Shown: in pieces, positions 23,851 through 32,988 of the stretch
Layout: each line of letters opens with the position of its first letter
Numbering within the stretch: the first letter of the stretch is position 1
Source of the DNA: an uncultured Sutterella sp.
GTDB lineage: Bacteria > Pseudomonadota > Gammaproteobacteria > Burkholderiales > Burkholderiaceae_F
DNA: 64,000 nt
Direction of reading: 5' to 3'
NCBI GenBank assembly: GCA_937943605.1
Contig: CALEAW010000069.1
Span: 12,838-76,837 of the forward strand
Position numbers and translations under genes: made by a program
The notes under the pieces: generated by a model
The model's database searches: none
Seen by the model: the letters and a program-made list of their open reading frames with translations, nothing else
What the model was told of the DNA's origin: nothing

Positions 23851-25182
23851 TTAGCGCTTCGATTGACCTAAACCACGGAAGTTTGTCTTCCGCAGCAAAC
23901 TTTCATACTGGTGAGTCATCATGTAGGCCTGAACCTGACTCATGAAGTCCATCGTCACGACCACAACAATCAACAGTGAAGTACCACCGAAGTAGAAGGG
24001 AACGTTAAAGCGAAGATTCAAGAATTCAGGTACGAGACACACAAAGACCAAGTACACAGCACCGCCAAGAGTCAAGCGCAAAAGCACTCGATCGATATAG
24101 CGAGCTGTTTGATCCCCCGGACGAATGCCCGGAATGAACGCACCACTCTTTTTAAGATTCTCTGCCGTTTCTTTCGGGTTGAAAACAAGCGCCGTGTAGA
24201 AATAAGCAAAGAATACGATCAGCACTGCATACAAAAGGGTATACAGCGGCTGACCTGGCGAAAGTGCCGAGGCAAGGTCACGAATCCAGCGAGTCGAGTC
24301 ACCAGTCGTAAACCAGCCAGCTAAGGTCGCCGGGAACAAGATCAATGATGAAGCGAAAATCGGAGGAATAACGCCCGACATATTCATCTTGAGAGGCAGG
24401 TAAGAGCTCTGACCTCCGTAGATCTTATTACCGATTTGACGCTTAGCATAGTTAACAGTAATACGACGTTGACCGCGTTCAACAAAGACCACAAAAGCGG
24501 TCACTGCCAAAACAATTGCGATCACAAAGATTGCTGCAAGGGGACTGATAGCACCCGTGGAAACCAACTGGAATAACCCAGAAGTACCGCTCGGGAGTCC
24601 GGCCACGATACCAGCAAAAATAATAATCGAAATACCGTTACCTAAACCACGCTCAGTGATTTGTTCACCGAGCCACATCAGGAACATCGTACCCGTCAGC
24701 AAGGAAACCGTAGTTGTGATACGGAACATAAAGCCCGGATCAAGCACAAGGCCTGCCTGCGTTTCGAGTGCGACAGCGATACCGAACCCCTGGAAGAGAC
24801 CCAACAACAACGTGCCATAGCGCGTGTACTGAGTGATCTTGCGGCGGCCGGACTCGCCTTCCTTACGCAATGCTTCGAGCGACGGTAACACATAGGACAA
24901 CATCTGCATAATAATCGATGCAGAGATGTACGGCATGATACCGAGCGCGAACACCGAGAAGCGCGATAATGCGCCACCGGAGAACATGTTGAACAGCCCG
25001 AGAATGCCGCCCTGCTGCTCATCAAAGAGCTGCTTGAGCATATCGGGATCGATACCTGGCACCGGCACATGTGCACCGATGCGGTAAACAACGAGCGCGA
25101 GCGCTAAGAAGATCAGGCGACCCTTAAGGTCGCCGTACTTACTGAGGCCCGACTGTTGCTTAGAGCTGGGGCTGGTCGCCAC
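23851..25182 (-). CDS. secY: Protein translocase subunit SecY
   Basis: 443 aa, about ten membrane segments. It is the channel of the SecYEG translocon. It starts after a short polar tail at LKGRLIFLALALVVYRIGAHVPVPGIDP; the plug region FNMFSGGALSRFSVFALGIMPYISASI and the cytoplasmic loop PFYFGGTSLLIVVVV are typical. It is the last gene of the spc operon here, with no infA after it. Confidence 0.97.
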   Translation of the reverse strand: MATSPSSKQQSGLSKYGDLKGRLIFLALALVVYRIGAHVPVPGIDPDMLKQLFDEQQGGILGLFNMFSGGALSRFSVFALGIMPYISASIIMQMLSYVLPSLEALRKEGESGRRKITQYTRYGTLLLGLFQGFGIAVALETQAGLVLDPGFMFRITTTVSLLTGTMFLMWLGEQITERGLGNGISIIIFAGIVAGLPSGTSGLFQLVSTGAISPLAAIFVIAIVLAVTAFVVFVERGQRRITVNYAKRQIGNKIYGGQSSYLPLKMNMSGVIPPIFASSLILFPATLAGWFTTGDSTRWIRDLASALSPGQPLYTLLYAVLIVFFAYFYTALVFNPKETAENLKKSGAFIPGIRPGDQTARYIDRVLLRLTLGGAVYLVFVCLVPEFLNLRFNVPFYFGGTSLLIVVVVTMDFMSQVQAYMMTHQYESLLRKTNFRGLGQSKR

Positions 25183-25208
25183 GTCGGTGTCCTCTTTGGT
25201 TAGCTGTC

Positions 25209-25649
25209 TTATTCGTTGTCAACAATGGAGCCACCAGCAGCTTCAATAGCAGCACGGGCACCCTTGGTGACGCCAAGACCACGCACGGTGACCTTACGGG
25301 TGATAGCACCAGAGAGAATCACACGAGCGTTCTGAGCGAGAGCAGAAACGACACCGGCAGCCTTAAGGACGGCCAAGTCAATTTCTTCAACGCCCAAACG
25401 TTCCAAGTCGGACAGACGCACCACCTCGCAGAACTTGCGGGTGAGCGAGGTAAAGCCACGCTTCGGAAGGCGACGATACATCGGCATCTGACCGCCTTCA
25501 AAACCGACCTTGTGGAAGCCGCCAGCACGCGACTTCTGACCCTTATGACCGCGGCCGGCAGTTTTGCCCCAACCGCTGCCAACACCGCGACCAACGCGGT
25601 GACGGGCGTGCTTCGAGCCCTCAGCGGGCTTGATCGTATTCAAACGCAT
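25209..25649 (-). CDS. rplO: 50S ribosomal protein L15
   Basis: 146 aa from ATG 25649 (MRLNTIKPAEGSKHARHRVG), the usual L15 N-terminus; a 14-residue extension upstream overlaps the rpmD end and is rejected. The Gly/Arg-rich N-terminal arm (GRGVGSGWGKTAGRGHKGQ) penetrates 23S rRNA. It lies between rpmD and secY. Confidence 0.97.
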   Translation of the reverse strand: MRLNTIKPAEGSKHARHRVGRGVGSGWGKTAGRGHKGQKSRAGGFHKVGFEGGQMPMYRRLPKRGFTSLTRKFCEVVRLSDLERLGVEEIDLAVLKAAGVVSALAQNARVILSGAITRKVTVRGLGVTKGARAAIEAAGGSIVDNE

Positions 25650-25665
25650 TTCGTTATCCTTTCGA

Positions 25666-25848
25666 TCATTCGGCGCGCACGAGGTACGCAACCTTGTTGA
25701 TCATGCCACGGACAGCGGGCGTGTCTTCGAGAACGCGAGACTGGTTGATCTTCTTCAGACCAAGGCCAGCGAGCGTAGCGCGATGATCAGCCTTCGTACC
25801 GATGGGGCTCTTTACAAGAGTAACCTTAACGGTCTTCTTTTCGGACAT
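25666..25848 (-). CDS. rpmD: 50S ribosomal protein L30
   Basis: 60 aa, standard length. The motif VTLVKSPIGTKADHRATLAG and the C-terminal GMINKVAYLV identify it. It is in spc order between rpsE and rplO. Confidence 0.97.
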   Translation of the reverse strand: MSEKKTVKVTLVKSPIGTKADHRATLAGLGLKKINQSRVLEDTPAVRGMINKVAYLVRAE

Positions 25849-25863
25849 GTTTTGGTCTCCTGA

Positions 25864-26385
25864 TTAGCCGAGCAGCTCTTCAACCGTCTTGCCACGCTTA
25901 GCAGCAATTTCGGCAGGGCTACGCAGATTGTTGAGAGCCTGGATGGTAGCACGAACCAAGTTGTACGGGTTCGTGGAGCCGTAGGCCTTAGCAACAACGT
26001 TGCGAATACCAACAGCTTCGAAAACAGCACGCATCGGACCACCGGCGATCACACCAGTACCTTCCGGAGCCGGCATCATGATCACGCGAGAAGCGCCATG
26101 ACGGCCTTCAACAGCATGATGGATCGTACCGTTCTTAAGCGGGAAGCGCTTCATGTCGTGACGAGCACGTTCCATAGCCTTGCTAACGGACTGCGGCACT
26201 TCGCGGGACTTACCCGTACCCATACCAACACGGCCGTCGCCATCACCAACAACGGTGAGAGCAGCAAAAGCAAGAATGCGACCACCCTTAACAACCTTCG
26301 TCACGCGGTTAACCGCGATCATCTTTTCACGCAGACCGTCGCCCTGTTCGTCGACCATCTGGTTTTTAGCTTGAACCTTAGCCAT
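25864..26385 (-). CDS. rpsE: 30S ribosomal protein S5
   Basis: 173 aa. The double-stranded-RNA-binding-like N-domain contains VNRVTKVVKGGRILAFAALT, followed by a C-domain with VGIRNVVAKAYGS. S5 acts at the mRNA entry and in decoding accuracy. The gene lies 11 bp after rplR. Confidence 0.98.
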   Translation of the reverse strand: MAKVQAKNQMVDEQGDGLREKMIAVNRVTKVVKGGRILAFAALTVVGDGDGRVGMGTGKSREVPQSVSKAMERARHDMKRFPLKNGTIHHAVEGRHGASRVIMMPAPEGTGVIAGGPMRAVFEAVGIRNVVAKAYGSTNPYNLVRATIQALNNLRSPAEIAAKRGKTVEELLG

Positions 26386-26396
26386 TTCGCCCTGCC

Positions 26397-26765
26397 TTAG
26401 AACTTGAGACCGGCTTCGCGCGCAGCTTCAGCGAGCGCGGCGACACGGCCATGGTAACGGTAGCCGGAACGGTCGAAGGCGCAGGTTTCAATACCGGCAG
26501 CCTTGGCCTTTTCGGCAAGACGCGTGCCAACGAGCTTGGCAGCGGCAACGTTGCCACCGCGGCCAGAAACGTTCGCGAGCTGAGCACGCACTTCGGGTTC
26601 GACCGTAGAGGCCGAAACCAGCGTACGGCCATTGTCGGCCGAAATGATGCTGGCGTAGATGTGCAGATTGGTGCGATGAACCGTAAGGCGATCGACCTTC
26701 TGCAACAGAATGCGAGCGCGCGTGGCACGCGCACGACGCAAGCGGCTTTGTTTCTTGTTGATCAT
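26397..26765 (-). CDS. rplR: 50S ribosomal protein L18
   Basis: 122 aa. The basic N-terminus (KKQSRLRRARATRARI) precedes the L18 core, which ends CAFDRSGYRYHGRVAALAEA. L18 binds 5S rRNA together with L5. Confidence 0.98.
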   Translation of the reverse strand: MINKKQSRLRRARATRARILLQKVDRLTVHRTNLHIYASIISADNGRTLVSASTVEPEVRAQLANVSGRGGNVAAAKLVGTRLAEKAKAAGIETCAFDRSGYRYHGRVAALAEAAREAGLKF

Positions 26766-26780
26766 TTTGTATCGCCCCGA

Positions 26781-27314
26781 TTACTTCTTCTTGGTTTCCT
26801 TGATCACAACGACTTCGTCAGCATAACGGACACCCTTGCCCTTATAGGGTTCAGGAGCACGATACGAACGAATGACGGCAGCGGTCTGACCGACCTTCTG
26901 CTTGTCAGCGCCCTTGATCAGAATTTCAGTCTGGCTCGGCGTTTCGCACTTCACGCCAGCCGGCATTTGGTGCACGACCGGGTGGGAGAAGCCGAGAGAA
27001 AGGTTGAGCTTGTCACCCTGAGCCTGGGCACGATAACCCACGCCGATGAGCTGGAGCTTCTTTTGGAAGCCAACAGAACAACCCTTAACCATGTCAGCAA
27101 CGAGAGCACGCATCGTACCAACGTTAGCATTGGCAGTACGGGATTCTTCGGTCTGCTTGAAGTGCAAAGCACCATCTTCTTCCGTGATGGACACAAGAGG
27201 AAGAATATGCATAGAAACTTCACCCTGCGGACCCTTAACCGTGATGTTCTCAGCGGTCATCGTGTAGGTGACACCCTGAACGATCTGAACCGGAATCTTA
27301 GCAATTCGACTCAT
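26781..27314 (-). CDS. rplF: 50S ribosomal protein L6
   Basis: 177 aa from ATG 27314 (MSRIAKIPVQIVQGV), preceded by GAGG; a 10-residue extension upstream overlaps the rpsH end. It has two repeated alpha-beta domains, the second ending PEPYKGKGVRY. L6 supports the factor-binding site near the sarcin-ricin loop. Confidence 0.97.
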   Translation of the reverse strand: MSRIAKIPVQIVQGVTYTMTAENITVKGPQGEVSMHILPLVSITEEDGALHFKQTEESRTANANVGTMRALVADMVKGCSVGFQKKLQLIGVGYRAQAQGDKLNLSLGFSHPVVHQMPAGVKCETPSQTEILIKGADKQKVGQTAAVIRSYRAPEPYKGKGVRYADEVVVIKETKKK

Positions 27315-27328
27315 TTCACACTCCTCGG

Positions 27329-27724
27329 TTAGGCGACGTAGCAAAGAACTTCACCGCCGATGCCTGCAGCGCGAGCAGCGCGGTCAGTCATCACACCCTT
27401 CGGCGTGGAAACGATAGCAATACCGAGACCATTCATCACCTGAGGGATAGAACCGTGGTTCTTATAAATACGAAGGCCCGGGCGAGAAACGCGTTCGAGG
27501 CGTTCAATCACGGGACGGCCAGCATAATACTTAAGACCGACGTGAAGTTCGGGCTTACCATCATTGGCCACGACGGTATAACCGTCGATGTAACCTTCAT
27601 CCTTAAGGACCTTGGCGATAGCGACCTTCAACTTGGAGGACGGCATCACAACTTCGGCCTTTTCGACGATCTGACCATTGCGGATGCGGGTCAGCATGTC
27701 GGCGATCGGATCACTCATACTCAT
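27329..27724 (-). CDS. rpsH: 30S ribosomal protein S8
   Basis: 131 aa. It starts MSMSDPIADMLTRIRNGQ and ends with STPKGVMTDRAARAAGIGGE, both typical. S8 binds the central 16S domain and in E. coli represses the spc operon. A second in-frame ATG two codons in is also possible. Confidence 0.98.
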   Translation of the reverse strand: MSMSDPIADMLTRIRNGQIVEKAEVVMPSSKLKVAIAKVLKDEGYIDGYTVVANDGKPELHVGLKYYAGRPVIERLERVSRPGLRIYKNHGSIPQVMNGLGIAIVSTPKGVMTDRAARAAGIGGEVLCYVA

Positions 27725-27741
27725 TGTCGTAATCTCCTCGC

Positions 27742-28047
27742 TTACCAGCTAGCCTTGACAAGGCCAGGAATGTCACCGCGCATGGCGGCATCACGAATCA
27801 TGCCACGGCACAGACCGAACTTACGGAACGTGCCACGGGGACGACCGGTCAAAGCACAACGATTGCGTTGGCGGACCGGGCTCGCGTCGCGCGGGAGAGC
27901 CTGCAACTTAGCGCGGGCTTCCAAGCGTTCTTCCATCGAGCAGGTAGCGTCGTTAATAATTGCCTTGAGGGCGGCGCGCTTGGCCGCGTACTTCGCAACC
28001 GTAGCAGCACGCTTGGCTTCACGGTTAATCAGAGCAAGTTTTGCCAT
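27742..28047 (-). CDS. rpsN: 30S ribosomal protein S14 (zinc-free form)
   Basis: 101 aa, the long form without a CxxC zinc motif. The C-terminal half RNRCALTGRPRGTFRKFGLC is canonical. It is located in the 30S head. Confidence 0.98.
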   Translation of the reverse strand: MAKLALINREAKRAATVAKYAAKRAALKAIINDATCSMEERLEARAKLQALPRDASPVRQRNRCALTGRPRGTFRKFGLCRGMIRDAAMRGDIPGLVKASW

Positions 28048-28059
28048 TTTGCGTCAACC

Positions 28060-28599
28060 TCAGTTGCGGAACGGGAAGTTAAAACCAGCGAGAAGCGCCT
28101 TAGCTTCTTCGTCGGACTTCGCCGTCGTGGTAATAGAAATATTCATCCCACGGAGATGGTCGATCTTGTCGTACTCAATTTCCGGGAAAATGATCTGTTC
28201 TTTCAAGCCGATGTTGTAGTTACCACGGCCATCGAAAGCACGACCAGAGACACCACGGAAGTCGCGAACACGGGGGAAAGCCACCGTGACGAGACGATCC
28301 AGGAAGTCATACATACGTTCACCACGGAGCGTCACCATGCAACCGATCGGCATGTTTTCGCGAATCTTAAAGTTCGCGATAGCCTTGCGGGTACGAGTAA
28401 CCACAGGCTTCTGACCAGCGATCTTCGTCATGTCGCCAACTGCGGCGTCAATGAGCTTCTTATCGTTAACGGCTTCGCCGACACCCATGTTCAACGTGAT
28501 CTTCGTGATACGCGGAACCTGCATCGTGGTCTTGTAACCGAACTTCTTCATGAGTTCGGGGACAATGGTGTCGTGATACATAGAACTAAAACGAGACAT
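28060..28599 (-). CDS. rplE: 50S ribosomal protein L5
   Basis: 179 aa from ATG 28599 (MSRFSSMYHD), with GAGGG 5 bp upstream; an ATG four codons earlier lies inside this SD region. The motif ITLNMGVGEAVNDKKL is at about residue 35. L5 binds 5S rRNA and contacts P-site tRNA and the 30S head. Confidence 0.97.
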   Translation of the reverse strand: MSRFSSMYHDTIVPELMKKFGYKTTMQVPRITKITLNMGVGEAVNDKKLIDAAVGDMTKIAGQKPVVTRTRKAIANFKIRENMPIGCMVTLRGERMYDFLDRLVTVAFPRVRDFRGVSGRAFDGRGNYNIGLKEQIIFPEIEYDKIDHLRGMNISITTTAKSDEEAKALLAGFNFPFRN

Positions 28600-28610
28600 T
28601 GTCACCCTCA

Positions 28611-28931
28611 TTAGGCCTTGGCGCCGACAACGGCACCGTTGGACTTGAACACACGAACCTTCTTACCATCGACTTCTTTGAAGCCGACGCGGTCGCCCTT
28701 GCCCGTTTCCGGGTTAACAAGCATAACGTTGGACTGGTCAATCGGCATAGCCTTCTGGACAACACCACCAGCAACACCCAGCTGCGGATTGGGACGAACG
28801 TGCTTCTTAACGACGTTAATGCCTTCGACGATCACATGGCGGTCATCGACGCGGGAGAGGACGGTGCCCTTCGTGCCCTTGTCACGGCCAGCAATGACGA
28901 TGACTTCGTCACCCTTACGGATACGCTGCAT
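28611..28931 (-). CDS. rplX: 50S ribosomal protein L24
   Basis: 106 aa. A KOW motif is near the N-terminus (KGDEVIVIAGRDKGTKGTVL). L24 starts 50S assembly by binding the 5' part of 23S rRNA. It lies 13 bp after rplN. Confidence 0.98.
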   Translation of the reverse strand: MQRIRKGDEVIVIAGRDKGTKGTVLSRVDDRHVIVEGINVVKKHVRPNPQLGVAGGVVQKAMPIDQSNVMLVNPETGKGDRVGFKEVDGKKVRVFKSNGAVVGAKA

Positions 28932-28944
28932 CGCTTCTCCTTAA

Positions 28945-29313
28945 TTAAATAACTTCAGGAGCGAGCGACACGATCTTCATGAACTGCTCGGTACGCAATT
29001 CGCGCGTAACCGGCCCGAAGATGCGGGTGCCAATCGGCTCCAGCTTGCTGTTGAGAAGAACGGCGGCATTACCATCAAAATTGATGGAGGAGCCATCCGG
29101 GCGGCGAACACCGTGAGCGGTACGAACAACGACCGCGTTATAGACTTCGCCCTTCTTTACGCGACCACGCGGGGCCGCTTCTTTGACAGTCACCTTGATG
29201 ACGTCACCGATGTTGGCATAACGGCGCTTAGAGCCGCCCAACACCTTGATACACATCACTGAACGGGCGCCGGTGTTATCGGCGACGTCCAGTCGGCTTT
29301 GCATCTGAATCAT
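28945..29313 (-). CDS. rplN: 50S ribosomal protein L14
   Basis: 122 aa. It starts MIQMQSRLDVADNTGARSVM and shows GTRIFGPVTRELR near the end. L14 lies at the subunit interface. It is the first gene of the spc block; a 244-bp gap with a strong hairpin separates it from rpsQ, so it may have its own promoter. Confidence 0.98.
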   Translation of the reverse strand: MIQMQSRLDVADNTGARSVMCIKVLGGSKRRYANIGDVIKVTVKEAAPRGRVKKGEVYNAVVVRTAHGVRRPDGSSINFDGNAAVLLNSKLEPIGTRIFGPVTRELRTEQFMKIVSLAPEVI

Positions 29314-29449
29314 GGTTTAGAAAATCCCAACTTATTCCACATTAGCGGATAGTATTGGTCCCGTTTCGGGAGGAAGGCTAAGATGTGGCCGTCTCGGAAG
29401 CCTTACGAAATGCAAGGGGAGGCGGACAAATCATAACCCGAGAAAAGTA

Positions 29450-29485
29450 ATCGCCCGGCACACCGCTAGGGGTATCCCGGGCGAT
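29450..29485 (-). terminator. Hairpin between rpsQ and rplN (S10/spc boundary)
   Basis: The outer stem ATCGCCCGG/CCGGGCGAT is 9 bp (29450-29458 and 29477-29485), with further inner pairing. The tail TACTTTTCTC on the minus strand is only moderately U-rich. It probably partly terminates the S10 transcript. Confidence 0.6.
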
Positions 29486-29557
29486 TGGCTTGCAACTATA
29501 AACTAATGTTTTATGTCATGCAAGCGAATCTGGCGTTTTTTTTCGCCGGACTGTAAC

Positions 29558-29827
29558 TTAGAGGACAACAGCCTTTTCGAGGATCTTCGTCACAACCCAA
29601 GACTTGGTCTTGGACATCGGACGAGATTCAGCGATTTCAACCTTGTCGCCTTCGTTGCAGCCAAGTTCGTCGTGAGCATGATACTTCTTGCTCTTAACGA
29701 CATACTTGCCATACAGCGGATGCTTGACCTTACGTTCAACGAGAACAGTAACGGTCTTTTCCATCTTGCTGCTGGAAACCGTACCGATAAGGGTGCGGTT
29801 CAGAGACTCATTGGTCTGTTCCGTCAT
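29558..29827 (-). CDS. rpsQ: 30S ribosomal protein S17
   Basis: 89 aa. The OB-fold signature is RTLIGTVSSSKMEKTVTVLV and then GDKVEIAESRPMSKTKSW. It overlaps the rpmC stop by 4 bp (ATGA). It is the last gene of the S10 operon. Confidence 0.98.
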   Translation of the reverse strand: MTEQTNESLNRTLIGTVSSSKMEKTVTVLVERKVKHPLYGKYVVKSKKYHAHDELGCNEGDKVEIAESRPMSKTKSWVVTKILEKAVVL

Positions 29828-30018
29828 TTCGTGGTCGCCTTCTGGGTAAGGATCGTGCGAACGCGCGCGATATCACGACGCGTCGTGCGCAACGAACTCG
29901 TGTTCGTAAGCTGCTGGGTGGCCTTCTGCATACGCAACTTGAAATGCGTGTTCTGAAGGTCATTCAGTTCCTGTTTGAGCGCGGCCTCATCCTTGGCGCG
30001 CAGTTCCTTAGCGTTCAT
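29824..30018 (-). CDS. rpmC: 50S ribosomal protein L29
   Basis: 64 aa from ATG 30018 (MNAKELRAKDEAALKQELND), preceded by GGAGACGG. It is two antiparallel helices located near the tunnel exit with L23. An upstream in-frame extension overlaps the rplP end and is not used. Confidence 0.97.
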   Translation of the reverse strand: MNAKELRAKDEAALKQELNDLQNTHFKLRMQKATQQLTNTSSLRTTRRDIARVRTILTQKATTK

Positions 30019-30028
30019 GTCCGTCTCC

Positions 30029-30445
30029 TTACATGCCGATCTGGCGGACAACAAACGTGGTCTTCACGGGCAGCTTAGCAGCGGCGAGAGCAAAAGCTTC
30101 GCGAGCGAGCTGTTCGTCAACCCCGTCCATTTCATAAAGCACACGGCCCGGCTGAACCAGCGCAACCCAGTATTCCGGGTTACCCTTACCGTTACCCATA
30201 CGAACTTCAGCAGGCTTGCTGGAGATGGGCTTGTCCGGGAACACACGGATCCACACACGGCCACCACGCTTGATGTGACGCGTAATAGCACGACGGGCAG
30301 CTTCAATCTGGCGAGCCGTAATACGACCGCGTTCGAGCGTCTTCAGACCGAATTCGCCGAAAGAAACATTGGCACCGCGAGTAGCGAGACCATAGTTACG
30401 GCCCTTCTGGTCCTTACGATATTTGCGACGATTAGGTTGCAGCAT
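30029..30445 (-). CDS. rplP: 50S ribosomal protein L16
   Basis: 138 aa. It starts MLQPNRRKYRKDQKGRN and carries KPAEVRMGNGKGNPEYWVAL, the loop near the A-site whose Arg is hydroxylated by YcfD in some bacteria. It lies 2 bp after rpsC. Confidence 0.98.
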   Translation of the reverse strand: MLQPNRRKYRKDQKGRNYGLATRGANVSFGEFGLKTLERGRITARQIEAARRAITRHIKRGGRVWIRVFPDKPISSKPAEVRMGNGKGNPEYWVALVQPGRVLYEMDGVDEQLAREAFALAAAKLPVKTTFVVRQIGM

Positions 30446-30447
30446 CG

Positions 30448-31221
30448 TTATTCTCCGTCCTTAGCAACAGGCTTACGCTGCTGCTTCGTTTCATTGCGAC
30501 GACCGTTGTTGCGGCGAGAGCCAGGCTTGCCAGCACGGTCACCGGGGCGACGGCCACGACGGTCTTCGCGAGGAGCTTCAACAGCTTCTTCCTGACCAAA
30601 GTTGTCACCCTTGTAAACCCAGACCTTAACACCAACGATACCGTACGTGGTAAGAGCTTCAGAGAAGCCATAGTCGATGTTAGCGCGAAGGGTCTGGAGA
30701 GGCACACGACCTTCACGATACCATTCGCAACGGGCGATATCAGCACCGTTGAGGCGGCCAGAGGACATGATCTTGATGCCGAGGGCACCGAGACGCATAG
30801 CGTTCTGCATAGCACGCTTCATGGCGCGACGGAACATAACACGCTTTTCAAGTTGCTGAGTGATGCCATCAGCGATGAGCTGGGCATCGAGTTCCGGACG
30901 ACGAACTTCTTCGATGTTGACGTGAACTGGCACGCCCATCATCTTCTGAACTTCAGCCTTCAGAGCTTCAATATCAGCACCCTGCTTACCGATCACGATA
31001 CCCGGACGAGCGGAGAAGATCGTGATACGAGCATTGTTAGCCGGACGTTCGATAAGAATACGGCTCACGCTGGCGTTACGGAGCTTCTTGATGAGGAAGC
31101 TGCGAACAGCGAGGTCTTCACCGAGCGTGCGGGAAAAATCACGGCCAACCGCATACCAGCGCGACGTCCAATTGCGCGTCACGGGAAGACGGAAGCCGGT
31201 GGGATTAATTTTCTGACCCAT
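30448..31221 (-). CDS. rpsC: 30S ribosomal protein S3, extended C-terminus
   Basis: 257 aa against 233 in E. coli. The KH domain is at about residues 39-107 (RPGIVIGKQGADIEALK). S3 lines the mRNA entry. The extra length is a low-complexity Arg/Gly/Asn/Lys tail (from about residue 212, with DRRGRRPGDRAGK), as seen in many Betaproteobacteria. Confidence 0.97.
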   Translation of the reverse strand: MGQKINPTGFRLPVTRNWTSRWYAVGRDFSRTLGEDLAVRSFLIKKLRNASVSRILIERPANNARITIFSARPGIVIGKQGADIEALKAEVQKMMGVPVHVNIEEVRRPELDAQLIADGITQQLEKRVMFRRAMKRAMQNAMRLGALGIKIMSSGRLNGADIARCEWYREGRVPLQTLRANIDYGFSEALTTYGIVGVKVWVYKGDNFGQEEAVEAPREDRRGRRPGDRAGKPGSRRNNGRRNETKQQRKPVAKDGE

Positions 31222-31230
31222 GGTACACCT

Positions 31231-31572
31231 TTACTTAGCTTTCGCGTCGCCAACGGAAATGTAGATATGGCTAGTCTGCTTGTTGATGCGCGTACCGCGG
31301 CCCTTAGCACGAGCAGCGAAACGGCGGAGGGTAGCAGCCTTTTCCACGTGAATCTTGGTCACGATGAGCGTGTCGATGTCAGCACCATCATTGTGCTCGG
31401 CATTGGCAATAGCGCTTTCGAGAGCCTTCTTAATGATGACCGCAGCCTTCTTCTGGGTGAAGGTGAGGATAGCAAGAGCCTTGCCCACGGGCTTGCCGCG
31501 AACGAGGTCAGCAACCAAACGACCCTTCTGAGCCGAAAGGCGGACACCACGAACAATAGCAGTAGTTTCCAT
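31231..31572 (-). CDS. rplV: 50S ribosomal protein L22
   Basis: 113 aa. The N-terminus reads METTAIVRGVRLSAQKGRLV. The beta-hairpin loop ARAKGRGTRINKQTSHI that reaches the exit tunnel (macrolide region) has normal length. It abuts the rpsS stop. Confidence 0.98.
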   Translation of the reverse strand: METTAIVRGVRLSAQKGRLVADLVRGKPVGKALAILTFTQKKAAVIIKKALESAIANAEHNDGADIDTLIVTKIHVEKAATLRRFAARAKGRGTRINKQTSHIYISVGDAKAK

Positions 31573-31851
31573 TTACTTACCCACCTTCTTGTCACCAGCG
31601 GCATGGCCCTTGAACGTGCGAGTATTCGCAAATTCACCGAGCTTATGGCCAACCATGTTTTCATTGATGTACACCGGCACATGCTGACGGCCGTTATGAA
31701 CGGCGATGGTCAGACCGATGAACTCAGGAAGAATGGTCGAACGACGAGACCAGGTCTTCAACGGACGCTTGTCGCGGCTCGCCTGGGCGTTTTCAACCTT
31801 CTTCATCAGGTGCCCGTCAACAAACGGGCCTTTCTTCAAGGAACGAGACAT
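31573..31851 (-). CDS. rpsS: 30S ribosomal protein S19
   Basis: 92 aa. It starts MSRSLKKGPFVDGHLMKKVE and carries STILPEFIGLTIAVHNGRQH. It is located in the 30S head with S13. Confidence 0.98.
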   Translation of the reverse strand: MSRSLKKGPFVDGHLMKKVENAQASRDKRPLKTWSRRSTILPEFIGLTIAVHNGRQHVPVYINENMVGHKLGEFANTRTFKGHAAGDKKVGK

Positions 31852-31861
31852 TCAGGCCCCC

Positions 31862-32689
31862 TTATTTACGGTTACGGCGCGTAACGATCATGGAATCGGT
31901 GCGCTTGCAGTTACGGGTACGATAACCCTTCGTGAGCTGACCCCACGGAGTGACAGGAGCGCGACCAGTACCGGTCTTACCTTCACCACCACCATGCGGA
32001 TGGTCAACCGGGTTCATGGCAACACCACGAACCGTCGGGCGAACACCGCGCCAACGCTTCGCACCAGCCTTACCGAGTTCACGGAGGCTGTTTTCTTCAT
32101 TGCCAACAGCACCAATCGTAGCGCGGCATTCGATGAGAACGCGACGAACTTCGCCGGAGCGGAGGCGGACCTGAGCGTATTCGCCTTCACGAGCAACAAG
32201 CTGAGCAAAAGCGCCAGCGGCACGAACCATCTGAGCACCCTTACCCGGGAGCAATTCGATACAGTGAATCGTAGAACCGACAGGGATGTTGCGGAGCGGA
32301 AGCGTGTTACCGACCTTGATCGGAGATTCCGGACCGTTCATGATTTCCTGACCAACAGTCAGACCCTTCGGAGCGATGATGTAGCAACGTTCACCGTCGG
32401 CATAGCACACCAAAGCGATGTGAGCAGAACGGTTCGGATCGTATTCGATACGTTCAACGCGAGCAGGCACACCATCCTTCTGACGCTTGAAATCGATAAT
32501 ACGATAAGCGCGCTTAGAACCACCACCCTTATGACGGCAGGTGATGTGACCATTGTTGTTACGGCCGGAACCGCGGTTCTTCTTTTCAGTCAGAGCGGCC
32601 CAAGGCTTACCCTTGTGGAGCTCCTTATTGACAACCTTAACCGCATGACGGCGACCGGCGGACGTCGGCTTGAGTTTGACGAGAGCCAT
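31862..32689 (-). CDS. rplB: 50S ribosomal protein L2
   Basis: 275 aa. The conserved motif VAMNPVDHPHGGGEGKTGTG contains the His near the peptidyl-transferase region. L2 is needed for subunit association. Its start overlaps the rplW stop by one base. Confidence 0.98.
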   Translation of the reverse strand: MALVKLKPTSAGRRHAVKVVNKELHKGKPWAALTEKKNRGSGRNNNGHITCRHKGGGSKRAYRIIDFKRQKDGVPARVERIEYDPNRSAHIALVCYADGERCYIIAPKGLTVGQEIMNGPESPIKVGNTLPLRNIPVGSTIHCIELLPGKGAQMVRAAGAFAQLVAREGEYAQVRLRSGEVRRVLIECRATIGAVGNEENSLRELGKAGAKRWRGVRPTVRGVAMNPVDHPHGGGEGKTGTGRAPVTPWGQLTKGYRTRNCKRTDSMIVTRRNRK

Positions 32690-32988
32690 TACTTCACCTC
32701 TTGCGCGAAGTTGATTTCCTGACCCTGAGCGAGCGTGACATAGGCCTTGCGAACGTCGTTACGCTTACCCATGAAGCGGCCAAAGCGCTTCTGCTTGCCC
32801 TTCAGGTTCAGAATTTGAACGGATTTGACCTGCACATTGAAGAGCAGTTCAACAGCAGCCTTAACCTCGGCTTTGTTGGCATCAGGAATGACAACAAAAG
32901 AAACCTGGTTGAGCTTCTCGGCGACCATGGTGCTCTTTTCGGAGATCACCGGGGCAACGAGTACCTTCAAAAGACGTTCCTGGTTCAT
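32689..32988 (-). CDS. rplW: 50S ribosomal protein L23
   Basis: 99 aa. It starts with LLKVLVAPVISEKSTMVAEK, the family signature. L23 lies at the tunnel exit and docks trigger factor and SRP. It overlaps the rplD stop by 4 bp (ATGA). Confidence 0.98.
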   Translation of the reverse strand: MNQERLLKVLVAPVISEKSTMVAEKLNQVSFVVIPDANKAEVKAAVELLFNVQVKSVQILNLKGKQKRFGRFMGKRNDVRKAYVTLAQGQEINFAQEVK